Positions 10,318 through 18,357 of a stretch of 64,000 nucleotides of DNA are shown here, piece by piece (position 1 is the stretch's first letter; each line of letters begins with the position of its first letter). The notes under the pieces are model-generated. The model did no database searches. It saw nothing but the letters and a program-made list of their open reading frames with translations, and was not told the DNA's origin. The DNA comes from Rhodothermales bacterium. Lineage in GTDB: Bacteria; Bacteroidota; Rhodothermia; Rhodothermales; UBA10348. Position numbers and translations under genes: made by a program. The stretch is from the NCBI GenBank assembly GCA_040221055.1, contig JAVJVN010000009.1:220257-284256 (forward strand), given 5' to 3'.

Positions 10318-11180
10318 TCGTTGTCGGTCAGGCTGGCGAAGGCTACGGGGTCAATGGTTTCCTTCAATTCGTAGAAATACATGTATTCCCCCAATTCGGT
10401 CAGGCTGGCAATGGCCAGATCATCCATACGCAGGCGCAACTCATTCAGTTCGAATTGCTGCATGGCCTCTGTTCCTCCGGCGGCCAGGACACGTGTTCGC
10501 CGGTTCTCGTCCAGTTCAACCAAGACATCCCTTACGAGTTGGATATGGGCATCTTCAACCTCACCCTTCCGCATGACGAAAGCGGCCCAGACCATGGGAT
10601 AATTGGCCAGTTCATACCACTCCTGCCCCAAGTCCAATTCGACCCTCTTGCTCGGCCCCGCGCCGACATCCAGGGATCCCGAGTCGGATTCGGAGGTGGA
10701 GGAGAAAGGAGAAGTTCGCGAAGCGTCTGCGGGAGACGCCAACAGATCAAAGGCGCCACCCTCACCCCATTCATCGGTCTCCAACGGTGGCGTCACCTTC
10801 GCGATCATTCCGTAGTGCTCCTTCAGAACGATCCGGGCGACGAGTCCCGCGAGTGCACCATCGGGCTGGCAACGGATGTGTAGTTCAGGTACCGGGGACG
10901 CCTCAGCATCCGGTAGGCCGTTTTCCAGTACCAGGCGCGCAAACGGGTTGGACCATGTGGAAATCCCGACGGCTGGCAGCACGTCAAAGTCATCTCCGGC
11001 CATGAGGATCCGGTCCGTGGGCAACAAGGCCACATCCACTCTACCGGCACGCAACAACACTTCGGCCTCGACCGACGTACCCAGTTGAAGGTCCACACCT
11101 GGTGAATCCCGGAGTGCCGAGGCAGCAAGCATCGTGAACGGTGCGTTCCAGACCGCGATTTTTGTGGGTGTCGGGACCAT
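10314..11180 (-). CDS. mqnA: MqnA/MqnD-family menaquinone biosynthesis protein (probable chorismate dehydratase)
   Basis: A 288-residue protein with the periplasmic-binding-protein-like fold of the MqnA family, which dehydrates chorismate in the futalosine route to menaquinone. Supporting segments are [21 protein letters not shown] near residue 34 and the near-diagnostic [10 protein letters not shown] near residue 180, followed by the conserved [10 protein letters not shown]-type strand. It is divergent: a serine-rich stretch of about 33 residues at roughly 145-178 is inserted ahead of that motif. Choice between MqnA and a related family member rests on the DLGxEWYxL segment. The start is not independently supported. 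Its stop is coupled to smpB. Confidence 0.68.
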   Translation of the reverse strand: MVPTPTKIAVWNAPFTMLAASALRDSPGVDLQLGTSVEAEVLLRAGRVDVALLPTDRILMAGDDFDVLPAVGISTWSNPFARLVLENGLPDAEASPVPELHIRCQPDGALAGLVARIVLKEHYGMIAKVTPPLETDEWGEGGAFDLLASPADASRTSPFSSTSESDSGSLDVGAGPSKRVELDLGQEWYELANYPMVWAAFVMRKGEVEDAHIQLVRDVLVELDENRRTRVLAAGGTEAMQQFELNELRLRMDDLAIASLTELGEYMYFYELKETIDPVAFASLTDNE

Positions 11181-11247
11181 GGCTGGTTCTACTGGAAGGC
11201 TGGAGTTGGAGAATGGGCCGGGTCGGAGATGACCGTATGGTACGGCA

Positions 11248-11279
11248 GGGCCGGGGGCGAACGTGTTCGCCCCCGGCCC
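11248..11279 (-). terminator. Strong GC hairpin after rplS, terminator-like
   Basis: A perfect 14-base-pair stem closed by a four-base loop, with arms beginning GGGCCGGGGGCGAA and ending TTCGCCCCCGGCCC. It lies about 90 bases downstream of the rplS stop, in the gap before the mqnA-like gene. There is no U-run on either side, so it fits a hairpin that halts or protects the ffh-rplS transcript end better than a classical intrinsic terminator. Confidence 0.5.
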
Positions 11280-11368
11280 ATTACTGGCGCGCGTTCATCC
11301 TGGTCGGGTGTATGACGAACACACCCTGGATTTCACACCCGCGTATTCCAGACCGGCAGGACCAGGCC

Positions 11369-11719
11369 CTAGCGGCGGCGCTCCTTGATGCGGGCTGCCT
11401 TGCCGCGACGGTCACGGAGATAGTACAGCTTGGCGCGTCGGACGCTGCCTTCGCGGACCACTTCGATCTTGGCAATCTTCGGAGAGTACAACGGGAAAAT
11501 CCGTTCCACGCCCACACTGTTCGAGACCTTGCGAACCATGAAGGTACGACGGGCACCGGAGCCCTTGAACGCAATTACGACGCCCTGGTACTGCTGGATA
11601 CGTTCTTTCTCGCCCTCAATGACCCGCACGTGCACGTTGACCGTGTCGCCTGTCGAGAAATCAGGGATGTCGTCGCGCTTCTGCGACTCTTCTATCAAGT
11701 TCATTACATCGGTAGCCAT
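11369..11719 (-). CDS. rplS: 50S ribosomal protein L19
   Basis: A 116-residue ribosomal protein at the 30S-50S interface. Signature segments are [43 protein letters not shown] and the C-terminal [18 protein letters not shown]. The ATG at 11719 is chosen over an upstream GTG at 11779 because homologues begin MxxLxxE close to this point and the extra 20 residues are not conserved-looking. It is the last gene of the ffh-rpsP-rimM-trmD-rplS cluster, 61 bases after trmD. Confidence 0.97.
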   Translation of the reverse strand: MATDVMNLIEESQKRDDIPDFSTGDTVNVHVRVIEGEKERIQQYQGVVIAFKGSGARRTFMVRKVSNSVGVERIFPLYSPKIAKIEVVREGSVRRAKLYYLRDRRGKAARIKERRR

Positions 11720-11780
11720 GGCGTACCTCTTGGATCGGCTGGATGGTGAATCACTATGTATGTCATGTCTGCCTTGCACG

Positions 11781-12476
11781 TCAACGATCGTCCCTATCCA
11801 GTAAATCGGGGCGTCGTTCCCGTGTCTTTTTCAGCCGTTCTCCGTCCCTCCACGCTGCAATCCGTTCGTGGTCACCACTCAGCAGCACATCCGGAACCCT
11901 GAGGCCCCGGTATTCCGCCGGTCGCGTCCATGTGGGCGCATCGAGGAGTCCATCCTGGAATGAGTCGGAGAGCGCCGATTCGGCATCCCCCAACACCCCA
12001 GGCAACAGACGGGCCACCGCGTCAACAAGCACCAATGCGGGTAGTTCCCCCCCACTCAGGACGTAGTCTCCAATGGACACCTCCATTGTGATCCGGGAAT
12101 CCCGGACCCGTTGATCGAGTCCTTTGTAGTGCCCGGCGAGCACGATCATCCTCCTGTTCAAGGAGAGACGATTGGCCATGGACTGCGTCAGGACGGGAGC
12201 GTCCGGAGTCATGAAAATGACTTCATCGGCAGGATGCACATCCGGTTCGGCGTCCAGGTCGTCGAGACACTGGAACACCGGCTCCGGTTTGAGCACCATG
12301 CCGGCACCCCCGCCAAAAGGATAGTCATCGACCTTCCGATGCTTGCCAACCGCCCAGTCCCGCAGGTCATGGATGCGGATATCAAGCATTCCCGATTCGC
12401 GTGCCCGTCCCACGATGCTGTGCTCCAACGGGGAGCGCAGCAAATCAGGAACGGCGGAAATCAGGTCGATCCGCAT
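11781..12476 (-). CDS. trmD: tRNA (guanine37-N1)-methyltransferase TrmD
   Basis: A 231-residue SPOUT-fold enzyme that methylates G37 of tRNAs with S-adenosylmethionine. The N-terminus [13 protein letters not shown] corresponds to the usual MxIDIxTxFP start. [27 protein letters not shown] and [15 protein letters not shown] form the trefoil-knot cofactor site and its surroundings. The C-terminal helical domain carries [12 protein letters not shown]. Length is normal. It starts two bases after the rimM stop, so the two are translationally coupled. Confidence 0.97.
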   Translation of the reverse strand: MRIDLISAVPDLLRSPLEHSIVGRARESGMLDIRIHDLRDWAVGKHRKVDDYPFGGGAGMVLKPEPVFQCLDDLDAEPDVHPADEVIFMTPDAPVLTQSMANRLSLNRRMIVLAGHYKGLDQRVRDSRITMEVSIGDYVLSGGELPALVLVDAVARLLPGVLGDAESALSDSFQDGLLDAPTWTRPAEYRGLRVPDVLLSGDHERIAAWRDGERLKKTRERRPDLLDRDDR

Positions 12477-12478
12477 GA

Positions 12479-12994
12479 CTACAGCAACCCGTCCAGCAGA
12501 CGGATGACAACCGAGTGGTCGGTCACATCCCGCACGAACTCCGGTACCATGGGAACCATGAACCGGGATCCGTCCTCCCGCTGGACGACCAGCTTGTCCT
12601 GACCGGGCGCTTCCAGGATATCGGCGACACGCCCCAGCGGTTCACCCTCATCGGAAAGGACCGAATGCCCTATCACATCGCTGTAATAGAACTCGTCCTC
12701 CTCCAATGGGGGCAAGTCATCCTGGACGGCGAAGACCAACTGACCGTACAGCTTTTCAGCCTGGTCGCGGGAGTCTATGCCTTCCATTTTGAGCAGAACC
12801 GTGGCACCGAACTTGGATGGCTGAATTCTGGCAGACACAATGTCAAATAACAAAACGGAATCGGGACTCTTCCCGACATATACGCTCCGCAGGTCCGTGA
12901 ACCGGTACGGATCGTCCGTGTCCGGTGCCACCTTGACGTCTCCGACCAGACCGTGCGGCTTCGCAATTCGGCCCATCTGGCGGAGAGTAATCAT
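12479..12994 (-). CDS. rimM: Ribosome maturation factor RimM
   Basis: A 171-residue two-domain factor for 30S head assembly that binds S19. The N-terminal beta-barrel begins [15 protein letters not shown], the family signature. The C-terminal PRC-barrel contains [33 protein letters not shown] and the closing [12 protein letters not shown]. It sits between rpsP (20-base gap) and trmD (two-base gap), the standard bacterial order. Confidence 0.96.
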   Translation of the reverse strand: MITLRQMGRIAKPHGLVGDVKVAPDTDDPYRFTDLRSVYVGKSPDSVLLFDIVSARIQPSKFGATVLLKMEGIDSRDQAEKLYGQLVFAVQDDLPPLEEDEFYYSDVIGHSVLSDEGEPLGRVADILEAPGQDKLVVQREDGSRFMVPMVPEFVRDVTDHSVVIRLLDGLL

Positions 12995-13014
12995 GGCGGT
13001 ACCGGGAAAAAGGA

Positions 13015-13803
13015 TCAGGCAGACTTCTCTTCGTCCGCTGCTGGCGCTTCTGCTTCTGCTTCTGCTTCTGCTTCGGCTGCGGCTTCGGCTTCTGCCACGG
13101 GGGCTTCTGCTTCTGCGTCGGCCTTCACTTCAACTTCCGGCTCGGCCGCCGCTTCAACTGAAGCTTCAGCAGGCTCGGCGGCGTCCGGGGCAGCCTCTGC
13201 AGCGGGAGCGTCAGCAGCGGGAGCATCGGCCGCAGGAGCTTCGGCAGCGGCAGTGGCCTTGTTGGCCTCCTCCTGCTCCTTGCGCGCCTCGGCGGCTGCC
13301 GCTTCGCGATCGGCCTCAGCCTTCTTGCGCGCAGCTTCGGCGTCGGCCTTGGCCTGGGCTTCCATCTCGGCACGCTTCTTGGCCAACTCGGCCTCGCGCG
13401 CCTTGGCAGCTACCTCTTCTTCCTTCAGAGCGGCTTTGCGCCGGTCTGCTGCAGAAAGCTTGGTATTCTGAGCCGCTTTGGCATGATGACGCGTGCGGTG
13501 GGCTTCCACAGCTGCTGCAATGTCCTCTTCCGATGCACCGTTCTTCTTCATGCTGTACGCAAGGAGAACTCCTTCGCGCTTGAGCACGGAACGTACCGTG
13601 TCGGAGGGTTGGGCTCCGTTGTCCAGCCAATAATGGACACGGTCCATCTGGACCTTGACCTCGGCGGGATCCTGGAGAGGGGCATAACGCCCAATGTCTT
13701 CAATGTACCGTCCGTCGCGCGGGCTGCGAGAGTCCGTCGCGACAATGGCGTAAACCGGACGCTTGTTCCGGCCCATCCTTTTCAGTCGAAGCTTAACTGC
13801 CAC
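13015..13803 (-). CDS. rpsP: 30S ribosomal protein S16 with a long Ala/Glu-rich C-terminal tail
   Basis: Residues 1-85 are a normal S16 (VKLRLKRMGRNKRPVYAIV, DGRYIEDIGRYAP, VHYWLDNGAQPSDTV). Most bacterial S16 proteins end near residue 90; this one runs to 262. Residues about 95-165 are charged and heptad-like (KEEEVAAKAREAELAKKRAE), predicted as a helix or coiled coil. The last 95 residues are almost only Ala, Glu, Pro, Asp and Val, with APAAD and AE dipeptide repeats. Extended S16 tails are known in Bacteroidota, but this is long. Whether the tail is kept on mature ribosomes cannot be told. Confidence 0.94.
   Translation of the reverse strand: MAVKLRLKRMGRNKRPVYAIVATDSRSPRDGRYIEDIGRYAPLQDPAEVKVQMDRVHYWLDNGAQPSDTVRSVLKREGVLLAYSMKKNGASEEDIAAAVEAHRTRHHAKAAQNTKLSAADRRKAALKEEEVAAKAREAELAKKRAEMEAQAKADAEAARKKAEADREAAAAEARKEQEEANKATAAAEAPAADAPAADAPAAEAAPDAAEPAEASVEAAAEPEVEVKADAEAEAPVAEAEAAAEAEAEAEAEAPAADEEKSA
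13046..13075 (-). repeat. Hexanucleotide AGAAGC tandem repeat inside rpsP tail
   Basis: On the + strand GCTTCT occurs four times in a row, then once as GCTTCG. On the coding strand this encodes an alternating Ala-Glu run near the S16 C-terminus. Such a perfect in-frame hexamer array could vary in copy number without a frameshift. Confidence 0.85.
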
Positions 13804-13829
13804 TGTATTTCGAGAGTGTGTTGGTGTTA

Positions 13830-15182
13830 TCAGTTGACGCGTCCCATGAGACTCGACAGGTCGACCGAACGGCCCTTGCCCATCATCCTCGTCATGGTCT
13901 TCATCATCTTTTTCATGTCCCTGAACTGTTTCAGCAATTGATTCACGTCGCGGACCTCGACACCACTGCCATCCGCAATGCGGCGGCGGCGACTGCCGTT
14001 GATGATGTCCGGATTCTGTCGTTCTTCCCGGGTCATGGACTGGATGATGGCTTCAATGTGCTTGAACGCATCGTCGTCGATATCCAGATCCTTCACCTTC
14101 CGTCCGACACCCGGAATCATTCCCACGAGATCCGTGAGTGACCCCATTTTCTTGAGGCGATCCAGCTGGTCCAGGAAATCCTCGAGGTCGAATTTCTCCG
14201 ACCCGATCTTGGAGCGCAGCTTCTCAGCCTGCTTTTCGTCAAACTGTTCCTGGGCTTTCTCAACGAACGATACAACATCGCCCATGCCCAATATGCGTTG
14301 CGCCATCCGCTCAGGATAGAACGGCGTCAACGCATCCATTTTCTCACCGGTCGAAGCAAACTTGATGGGCTTGTCCACCACGCGTCGAATGGATAGCGCG
14401 GCGCCACCGCGCGTATCGCCATCGAGCTTGGTCAGGACAACGCCGTCAAAATCCAGTCGGCTGTTGAATTCAACCGCGGTATTGACAGCGTCTTGCCCGG
14501 TCATGGCATCGACCACGAACAGGATTTCATTCGGATTCACCGCGGCTTTGATCTCCGCGACTTCCGTCATCATCCGTTCGTCGACATGAAGGCGACCTGC
14601 CGTATCGATAATGACTATGTCCCTTGCCTGCTTGCGCGCCTCGGAAACGGCTTCGCGGGCAATGCGGACGGCGTCCTGAACGACTTGTCCTCCTTCTTCG
14701 AGCGAAAACACGGGCACTTCGACCTGCTTGGCCAGCATCTTCAACTGATCGACAGCTGCCGGACGGTAAACGTCAGCTGCGGCCAGAAGTGGTGCATGAC
14801 CCAGGCTCTTGAAGTGCCGTGCCAGTTTTCCGGCAAACGTGGTCTTACCCGAGCCCTGCAGACCTGCAATCAGGATGACCGTGGGCGGCTTGGTCGAGAA
14901 CGTGACATCGGCCTGCGTCCCTCCCAGAAAATGAACAAGTTCGTCATAGACGATCTTGACCATTTGCTGGCCCGGGGACACGGATGAAAGGACATCCACG
15001 CCTTCTGCCTGCTTCCTGACCCGTTCCGTGAACTCACGGGCCACCTGGTAATTGACGTCCGCATCCAGAAGCGCCCGCCGAATTTCGCGCATGGATTCCG
15101 CGATATTCAGATCGGTAATGCGGCCTTGGCCCGTAATGGACTTCAGCGCGCCTTCCAGCTTTTCTGATAGACTGTCAAACAT
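13830..15182 (-). CDS. ffh: Signal recognition particle protein Ffh
   Basis: A 450-residue SRP GTPase that binds signal peptides and 4.5S RNA and docks with FtsY. Domains in order are the N helical bundle (residues 1-90), the G domain with P-loop [13 protein letters not shown] near 108, [13 protein letters not shown] and [14 protein letters not shown], and the M domain from about 320 with IPGVG. The end is methionine-rich ([15 protein letters not shown]). All elements are present and of normal length. It heads the ffh-rpsP-rimM-trmD-rplS cluster; a candidate promoter lies about 65 bases upstream. The 4.5S RNA gene was not found here. Confidence 0.97.
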   Translation of the reverse strand: MFDSLSEKLEGALKSITGQGRITDLNIAESMREIRRALLDADVNYQVAREFTERVRKQAEGVDVLSSVSPGQQMVKIVYDELVHFLGGTQADVTFSTKPPTVILIAGLQGSGKTTFAGKLARHFKSLGHAPLLAAADVYRPAAVDQLKMLAKQVEVPVFSLEEGGQVVQDAVRIAREAVSEARKQARDIVIIDTAGRLHVDERMMTEVAEIKAAVNPNEILFVVDAMTGQDAVNTAVEFNSRLDFDGVVLTKLDGDTRGGAALSIRRVVDKPIKFASTGEKMDALTPFYPERMAQRILGMGDVVSFVEKAQEQFDEKQAEKLRSKIGSEKFDLEDFLDQLDRLKKMGSLTDLVGMIPGVGRKVKDLDIDDDAFKHIEAIIQSMTREERQNPDIINGSRRRRIADGSGVEVRDVNQLLKQFRDMKKMMKTMTRMMGKGRSVDLSSLMGRVN

Positions 15183-15243
15183 GCAGGTTGCGTTCGATCG
15201 GGTATGTGCTCAATGCTGAAACAGCATAGACAGGAAAAAGTAC

Positions 15244-15275
15244 GAAATTTATTGGTTTAACGCAGGTATCAGAAT
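15244..15275 (-). promoter_or_regulatory. Candidate ffh promoter (Bacteroidota-type)
   Basis: Reading toward ffh, TAAATTTC (15251 to 15244) matches five of six fixed positions of the Bacteroidota -7 box TAnnTTTG. A TTCTG lies about 18 bases further upstream in place of the TTTG -33 box. A short hairpin ATGCTG-AAA-CAGCAT (15213-15227) follows in the presumed leader. No transcription data are available. Confidence 0.3.
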
Positions 15276-15649
15276 GATTTATCTGCATCTTCACCGGATG
15301 CGCCCCGCTCCCGGATAAGGTCCCGGGACTCCACTGCATGCCGGAGGTGCGGGATGACAATCGAACCGCCGACGATCAATGCGATATTCATGGCGTCGTC
15401 CAGTTCCGCATCCGAAAATCCGGCTTCAATACATTGCAGCAGGTGATAGTCAATACAATCATTGCATCGCAGGACCATGGATGCCACCAGGCCCAGCAGT
15501 TCTTTCGTCTTCCCGGACAGGGCACCATCCGCGTATGCGTTCGTATCGAGGTTGAAAAACCGCTTTATTCCCAGGTGATTACCGTGATTCAGGATGCGGT
15601 CGTTCATGCGCGCCCTGTACGCTTCAAACTCGTCAAGTCGATTGGTCAT
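15269..15649 (-). CDS. Carboxymuconolactone decarboxylase (CMD/AhpD-like) family protein
   Basis: A 126-residue single-domain protein of the CMD superfamily. The hallmark is the redox pair in LRCNDCIDYHLLQCIEAG near residues 60-75 (Cys-x-x-Cys with a histidine three residues later), the arrangement of AhpD-like disulfide reductases. ALSGKTKELLGLVAS precedes it and SDAELDDAMNIALIVGG follows. The N-terminus FEAYRARMNDRILNHG is typical of the Bacteroidota branch, which supports the ATG at 15649 over an internal Met15. A thiol-redox or peroxide-defence role is inferred. Its start codon overlaps, on the opposite strand, the start of the cyclo-ligase gene. Confidence 0.88.
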   Translation of the reverse strand: MTNRLDEFEAYRARMNDRILNHGNHLGIKRFFNLDTNAYADGALSGKTKELLGLVASMVLRCNDCIDYHLLQCIEAGFSDAELDDAMNIALIVGGSIVIPHLRHAVESRDLIRERGASGEDADKSF

Positions 15650-16196
15650 GGATCCCAGTGATGAAAAATGGCGCCTCCGGAGACATTTCCGGGAGCGACG
15701 GCTGGCACTGTCCGATCAAGCGTGGTCGGACGGTTCACGTGATTTGTGTGAACGGTTGAAGTCGCATCCAACGCTGGCCCATGCGGGCCGGATTCATGCG
15801 TTCTGGCCCATTCATCAAAAACGGGAAGTGGACATCCGTCCGGCGTTGCGTGATTGGCTGGCCGAAGGTCGCACCATCTGGTTGCCGATCGTGAAGGGCA
15901 ATGCACTGGTCTCCGGAAGATTTGAGAACGAGCACGTGTTGCAGGCCGGGGCCTACGGGGTGCTCGAGCCTTCGGTGGACCCGACTTTCTCATGGGAGCA
16001 GATGGATGCCATCCTCGTTCCAGCCCTTGCCGTTGACCATGACGGTTGGCGACTGGGTTATGGCGGCGGATTCTATGACCGGTTGCTGGCTGGTGTGCAC
16101 GTTCCGACCGTGTGCCCGATCTTTGCCTGGGAAAGGGTTCCGTCCCTCCCCCACGAGGCCCACGATGTCCGCGTGACCCATACGGTGACAGCGTAA
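15648..16196 (+). CDS. 5-formyltetrahydrofolate cyclo-ligase
   Basis: A 182-residue enzyme that converts 5-formyl-THF and ATP to 5,10-methenyl-THF, returning inhibitory folate to one-carbon metabolism. KWRLRRHFRERR is the usual basic N-terminus. Phosphate-binding and catalytic segments are IHAFWPIHQKREVDIRPA and the diagnostic LGYGGGFYDRLL near residue 145. The C-terminus ends shortly after, as in other members. ATG at 15648 is chosen because the conserved region begins at once; it shares the CATG at 15647-15650 with the divergent CMD gene. PspC genes follow after 30 bases. Confidence 0.92.
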   Translation: MDPSDEKWRLRRHFRERRLALSDQAWSDGSRDLCERLKSHPTLAHAGRIHAFWPIHQKREVDIRPALRDWLAEGRTIWLPIVKGNALVSGRFENEHVLQAGAYGVLEPSVDPTFSWEQMDAILVPALAVDHDGWRLGYGGGFYDRLLAGVHVPTVCPIFAWERVPSLPHEAHDVRVTHTVTA

Positions 16197-16226
16197 CCTC
16201 CGGCACATACACGCGTAAGCACGCAC

Positions 16227-16883
16227 ATGGCTGCACACACACGAACATCCCAACGTCCCAGCGACACGTCCTCCTACTTCGAGGACGAAATGCACGATCT
16301 CGAATCTCTTTCCGAGGGCGAACTCGAAGCCTTGTTGTTCGAGGAAGAGCCGGAAGAATCGAAGAGCTTCCTGAACCTGCCTACACTTACGGGGCTCTCC
16401 ATCATCCTGGTCGGCATCGCGTACATCTTCCAGCAGATGGGACTGTGGGGCAACGGCATAGACCTTACCGGACTGGCACAGATGCTTCCCTGGCTGGGCG
16501 GAATCCTGATCATCCTCCTCGGTTTCGGTGTCCTGTCCTGGCGCCCCGGTCAAAACCGGAAAAAACAGAAGGCCGAAAAGAAACTGGCCAAGTCCCTCGC
16601 CAAATCACAGAAACGTCGCAGTGAAGCTACCTCCACGGGTTCTGATCGCCGACGTCTTACCAAATCCAGGGACAAGAAACTGGCCGGCGTGGCATCGGGA
16701 ATCGCCGAATATTTCGGAATTGACCCGACGCTGGTCCGCATTGCCTTTGTTGTGGGAACGGTGGCCACGGGCGGTGGACCGTTCCTTCTCGGCTATTTGA
16801 TCATGGCATTCGTCATGCCGAATCCGGACAAACCGCAAAAGCCTTCGCTTGACGAGCGGATTACCATCATTCGAGACAGCTGA
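16227..16883 (+). CDS. PspC domain membrane protein
   Basis: A 218-residue protein. An acidic N-terminal segment (residues 15-48) is followed by two hydrophobic helices (LTGLSIILVGIAYIFQQMG and LPWLGGILIILLGFGVLSW), a highly basic linker of about 50 residues, and a C-terminal PspC domain from about 145 (KLAGVASGIAEYFGIDPTLV) that ends in a third hydrophobic helix. PspC-domain proteins act in membrane-stress sensing in enterobacteria; that role is not shown for this lineage. It is followed 11 bases later by a minimal PspC gene, so the two are probably co-expressed. No PspA or PspB homologue is adjacent. Confidence 0.88.
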   Translation: MAAHTRTSQRPSDTSSYFEDEMHDLESLSEGELEALLFEEEPEESKSFLNLPTLTGLSIILVGIAYIFQQMGLWGNGIDLTGLAQMLPWLGGILIILLGFGVLSWRPGQNRKKQKAEKKLAKSLAKSQKRRSEATSTGSDRRRLTKSRDKKLAGVASGIAEYFGIDPTLVRIAFVVGTVATGGGPFLLGYLIMAFVMPNPDKPQKPSLDERITIIRDS

Positions 16884-16894
16884 CACCCCCTTAT

Positions 16895-17083
16895 ATGAGC
16901 GGAAAACTCAAAAAATCGTCACACGACAAGATGATTGCCGGCGTTTGCGGTGGCATCGCTGAATATTTCGACATCGATCCGACCCTCGTTCGTGTCGCAT
17001 ATGTCGTACTCAGCCTTCTTTCCACGGGCTTCCCCGGATTGCTCATCTACATCATCCTGGCATTCGTAATGCCGGACAGATAG
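16895..17083 (+). CDS. Minimal PspC domain protein
   Basis: A 62-residue protein that is nothing but a PspC domain. DKMIAGVCGGIAEYFDIDP is the domain signature and the remaining residues form a hydrophobic membrane helix ending FVMPDR. It closely resembles the C-terminal domain of the preceding gene (same GIAEYFxIDPTLVR core and AFVMP ending), which suggests tandem duplication. It ends 14 bases from the convergent M16-family gene. Confidence 0.92.
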   Translation: MSGKLKKSSHDKMIAGVCGGIAEYFDIDPTLVRVAYVVLSLLSTGFPGLLIYIILAFVMPDR

Positions 17084-17097
17084 GACAGCGGCCCTGT

Positions 17098-18357
17098 TCA
17101 ATCGGTCGGGATCCGCTCGCCGGCACTGCACGTCCACAGCGCAGAAGGGTCCAACCATTCCCGGATAATCCGATTCACGTCTTCGGCGCGGAGATGGTGC
17201 AGTCGTACAGGCCACTCATCCAGTTCCTTCGCCGGCATACCCAACTCCATGTGACGACGGATGCGCCCCGCCATTCCACCGGTCGTGCCCAGGTGAACGA
17301 GCCAACTTCCAGCCATCGTTTGCACCACTTCCTCCAGTTCCTCCGGGCTGATGCCTCCCGTAACGAACCGCTCGATTTCCTCGTGTGTCCGCCGCAAGCC
17401 CCGGTCGAGATTTTCCTGGCTCAATGATATCCGGGTTACCCATGCGCCGCTGACGTCGCGATCGAAGCCCTGAAGACCCGATCCGACCCCGTACGTGAGT
17501 CCATCCTGGTCCCTGACCGTACTCATGAGCCTGGACGAGAAGTTGCCGCCCAGCACGAATACCGCCACCGACAGGGCATCGAAGTCCGGATGGGACCGGT
17601 CCAATCCCAGCGCATGGCCAATCCGGACATCCAGGTTCTTGCGATCCGCTACCATGACATGCTCCTGCCCTCCCGTCGCACGTGCCGCGTGCAGGAACGT
17701 CCTCGCAGGGACGTCCCGAACCGGCCGACCGTGCAGGTGGGTTTCAGCAAGCTCCTGGACCATCCCCGGCTGGACATCCCCGACCACGGCCATGTGCAAC
17801 GGCGACGGACGTAACCGCGACATGGCAAACGACCGGAATTCCTGGAAGTCGAGTTCCTGCAGTACGGCCAGCCTCGCGTCAATGCCCGGGTCATGATTGG
17901 GGTGCGTTTCCGGAAACAGACGAGCCGCCAAAGCCGTCCCGGCCTGCGAAGCGGTGTCGCTTTTCTCCCGCATGATATGGGTCCGCAGGCGACCGGCCGC
18001 AAGGCTGATTTCAGGTTCAGGATAGGCCGCCTCCCAGAGGCACTCTGCAACGATCGGAAACAGCTCGCCGAAATCCCGCGTGAGGCATCGAAGGCCAGCC
18101 CGCATCTGCAAGCCGTCTGTGGCGACATTGAAATCGGCTCCACGATCCTCGAACAAGGCTGACAGGTCCGCTTTTGATCGGTTTACCGTGCCCTTGTCCA
18201 TGAGCATGGATGCCAGATCGGTCCATACGACTTCCGCATTCGTGGTCCCCACCGATAAGGGCCACGAAAGCCGCAACGATACCACCTCCTCCACATCGGC
18301 CTTGAGGCATCGAATGCGGGAGGCATCCGTCTCTATCTCGACAATCCGCTCATGCAT
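17098..18357 (-). CDS. M16-family peptidase homologue lacking the zinc motif
   Basis: A 419-residue protein with the two-repeat M16 (insulinase/processing peptidase) layout. The first repeat lines up at WTDLASMLMDKGT, where active enzymes have HxxEH before an FKGT-like segment; both histidines and the glutamate are absent. The second repeat retains the substrate-binding pair in VRDQDGLTYGVGS near residue 288. This is the pattern of the non-catalytic partner in heterodimeric M16B peptidases. No catalytic M16 gene is adjacent. The start overlaps the adk stop by eight bases, so it is co-translated with adenylate kinase. Confidence 0.85.
   Translation of the reverse strand: MHERIVEIETDASRIRCLKADVEEVVSLRLSWPLSVGTTNAEVVWTDLASMLMDKGTVNRSKADLSALFEDRGADFNVATDGLQMRAGLRCLTRDFGELFPIVAECLWEAAYPEPEISLAAGRLRTHIMREKSDTASQAGTALAARLFPETHPNHDPGIDARLAVLQELDFQEFRSFAMSRLRPSPLHMAVVGDVQPGMVQELAETHLHGRPVRDVPARTFLHAARATGGQEHVMVADRKNLDVRIGHALGLDRSHPDFDALSVAVFVLGGNFSSRLMSTVRDQDGLTYGVGSGLQGFDRDVSGAWVTRISLSQENLDRGLRRTHEEIERFVTGGISPEELEEVVQTMAGSWLVHLGTTGGMAGRIRRHMELGMPAKELDEWPVRLHHLRAEDVNRIIREWLDPSALWTCSAGERIPTD

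Noticed and set aside
13046-13110. Short tandem repeats considered as a CRISPR or iteron array
   Set aside because: Units are six bases without spacers and are in frame within rpsP.
12840-13583. A 247-codon + strand frame rich in Leu and Arg opposite rpsP
   Set aside because: It is the complement of the low-complexity S16 tail; composition is explained by the GCTTCT-type repeats.
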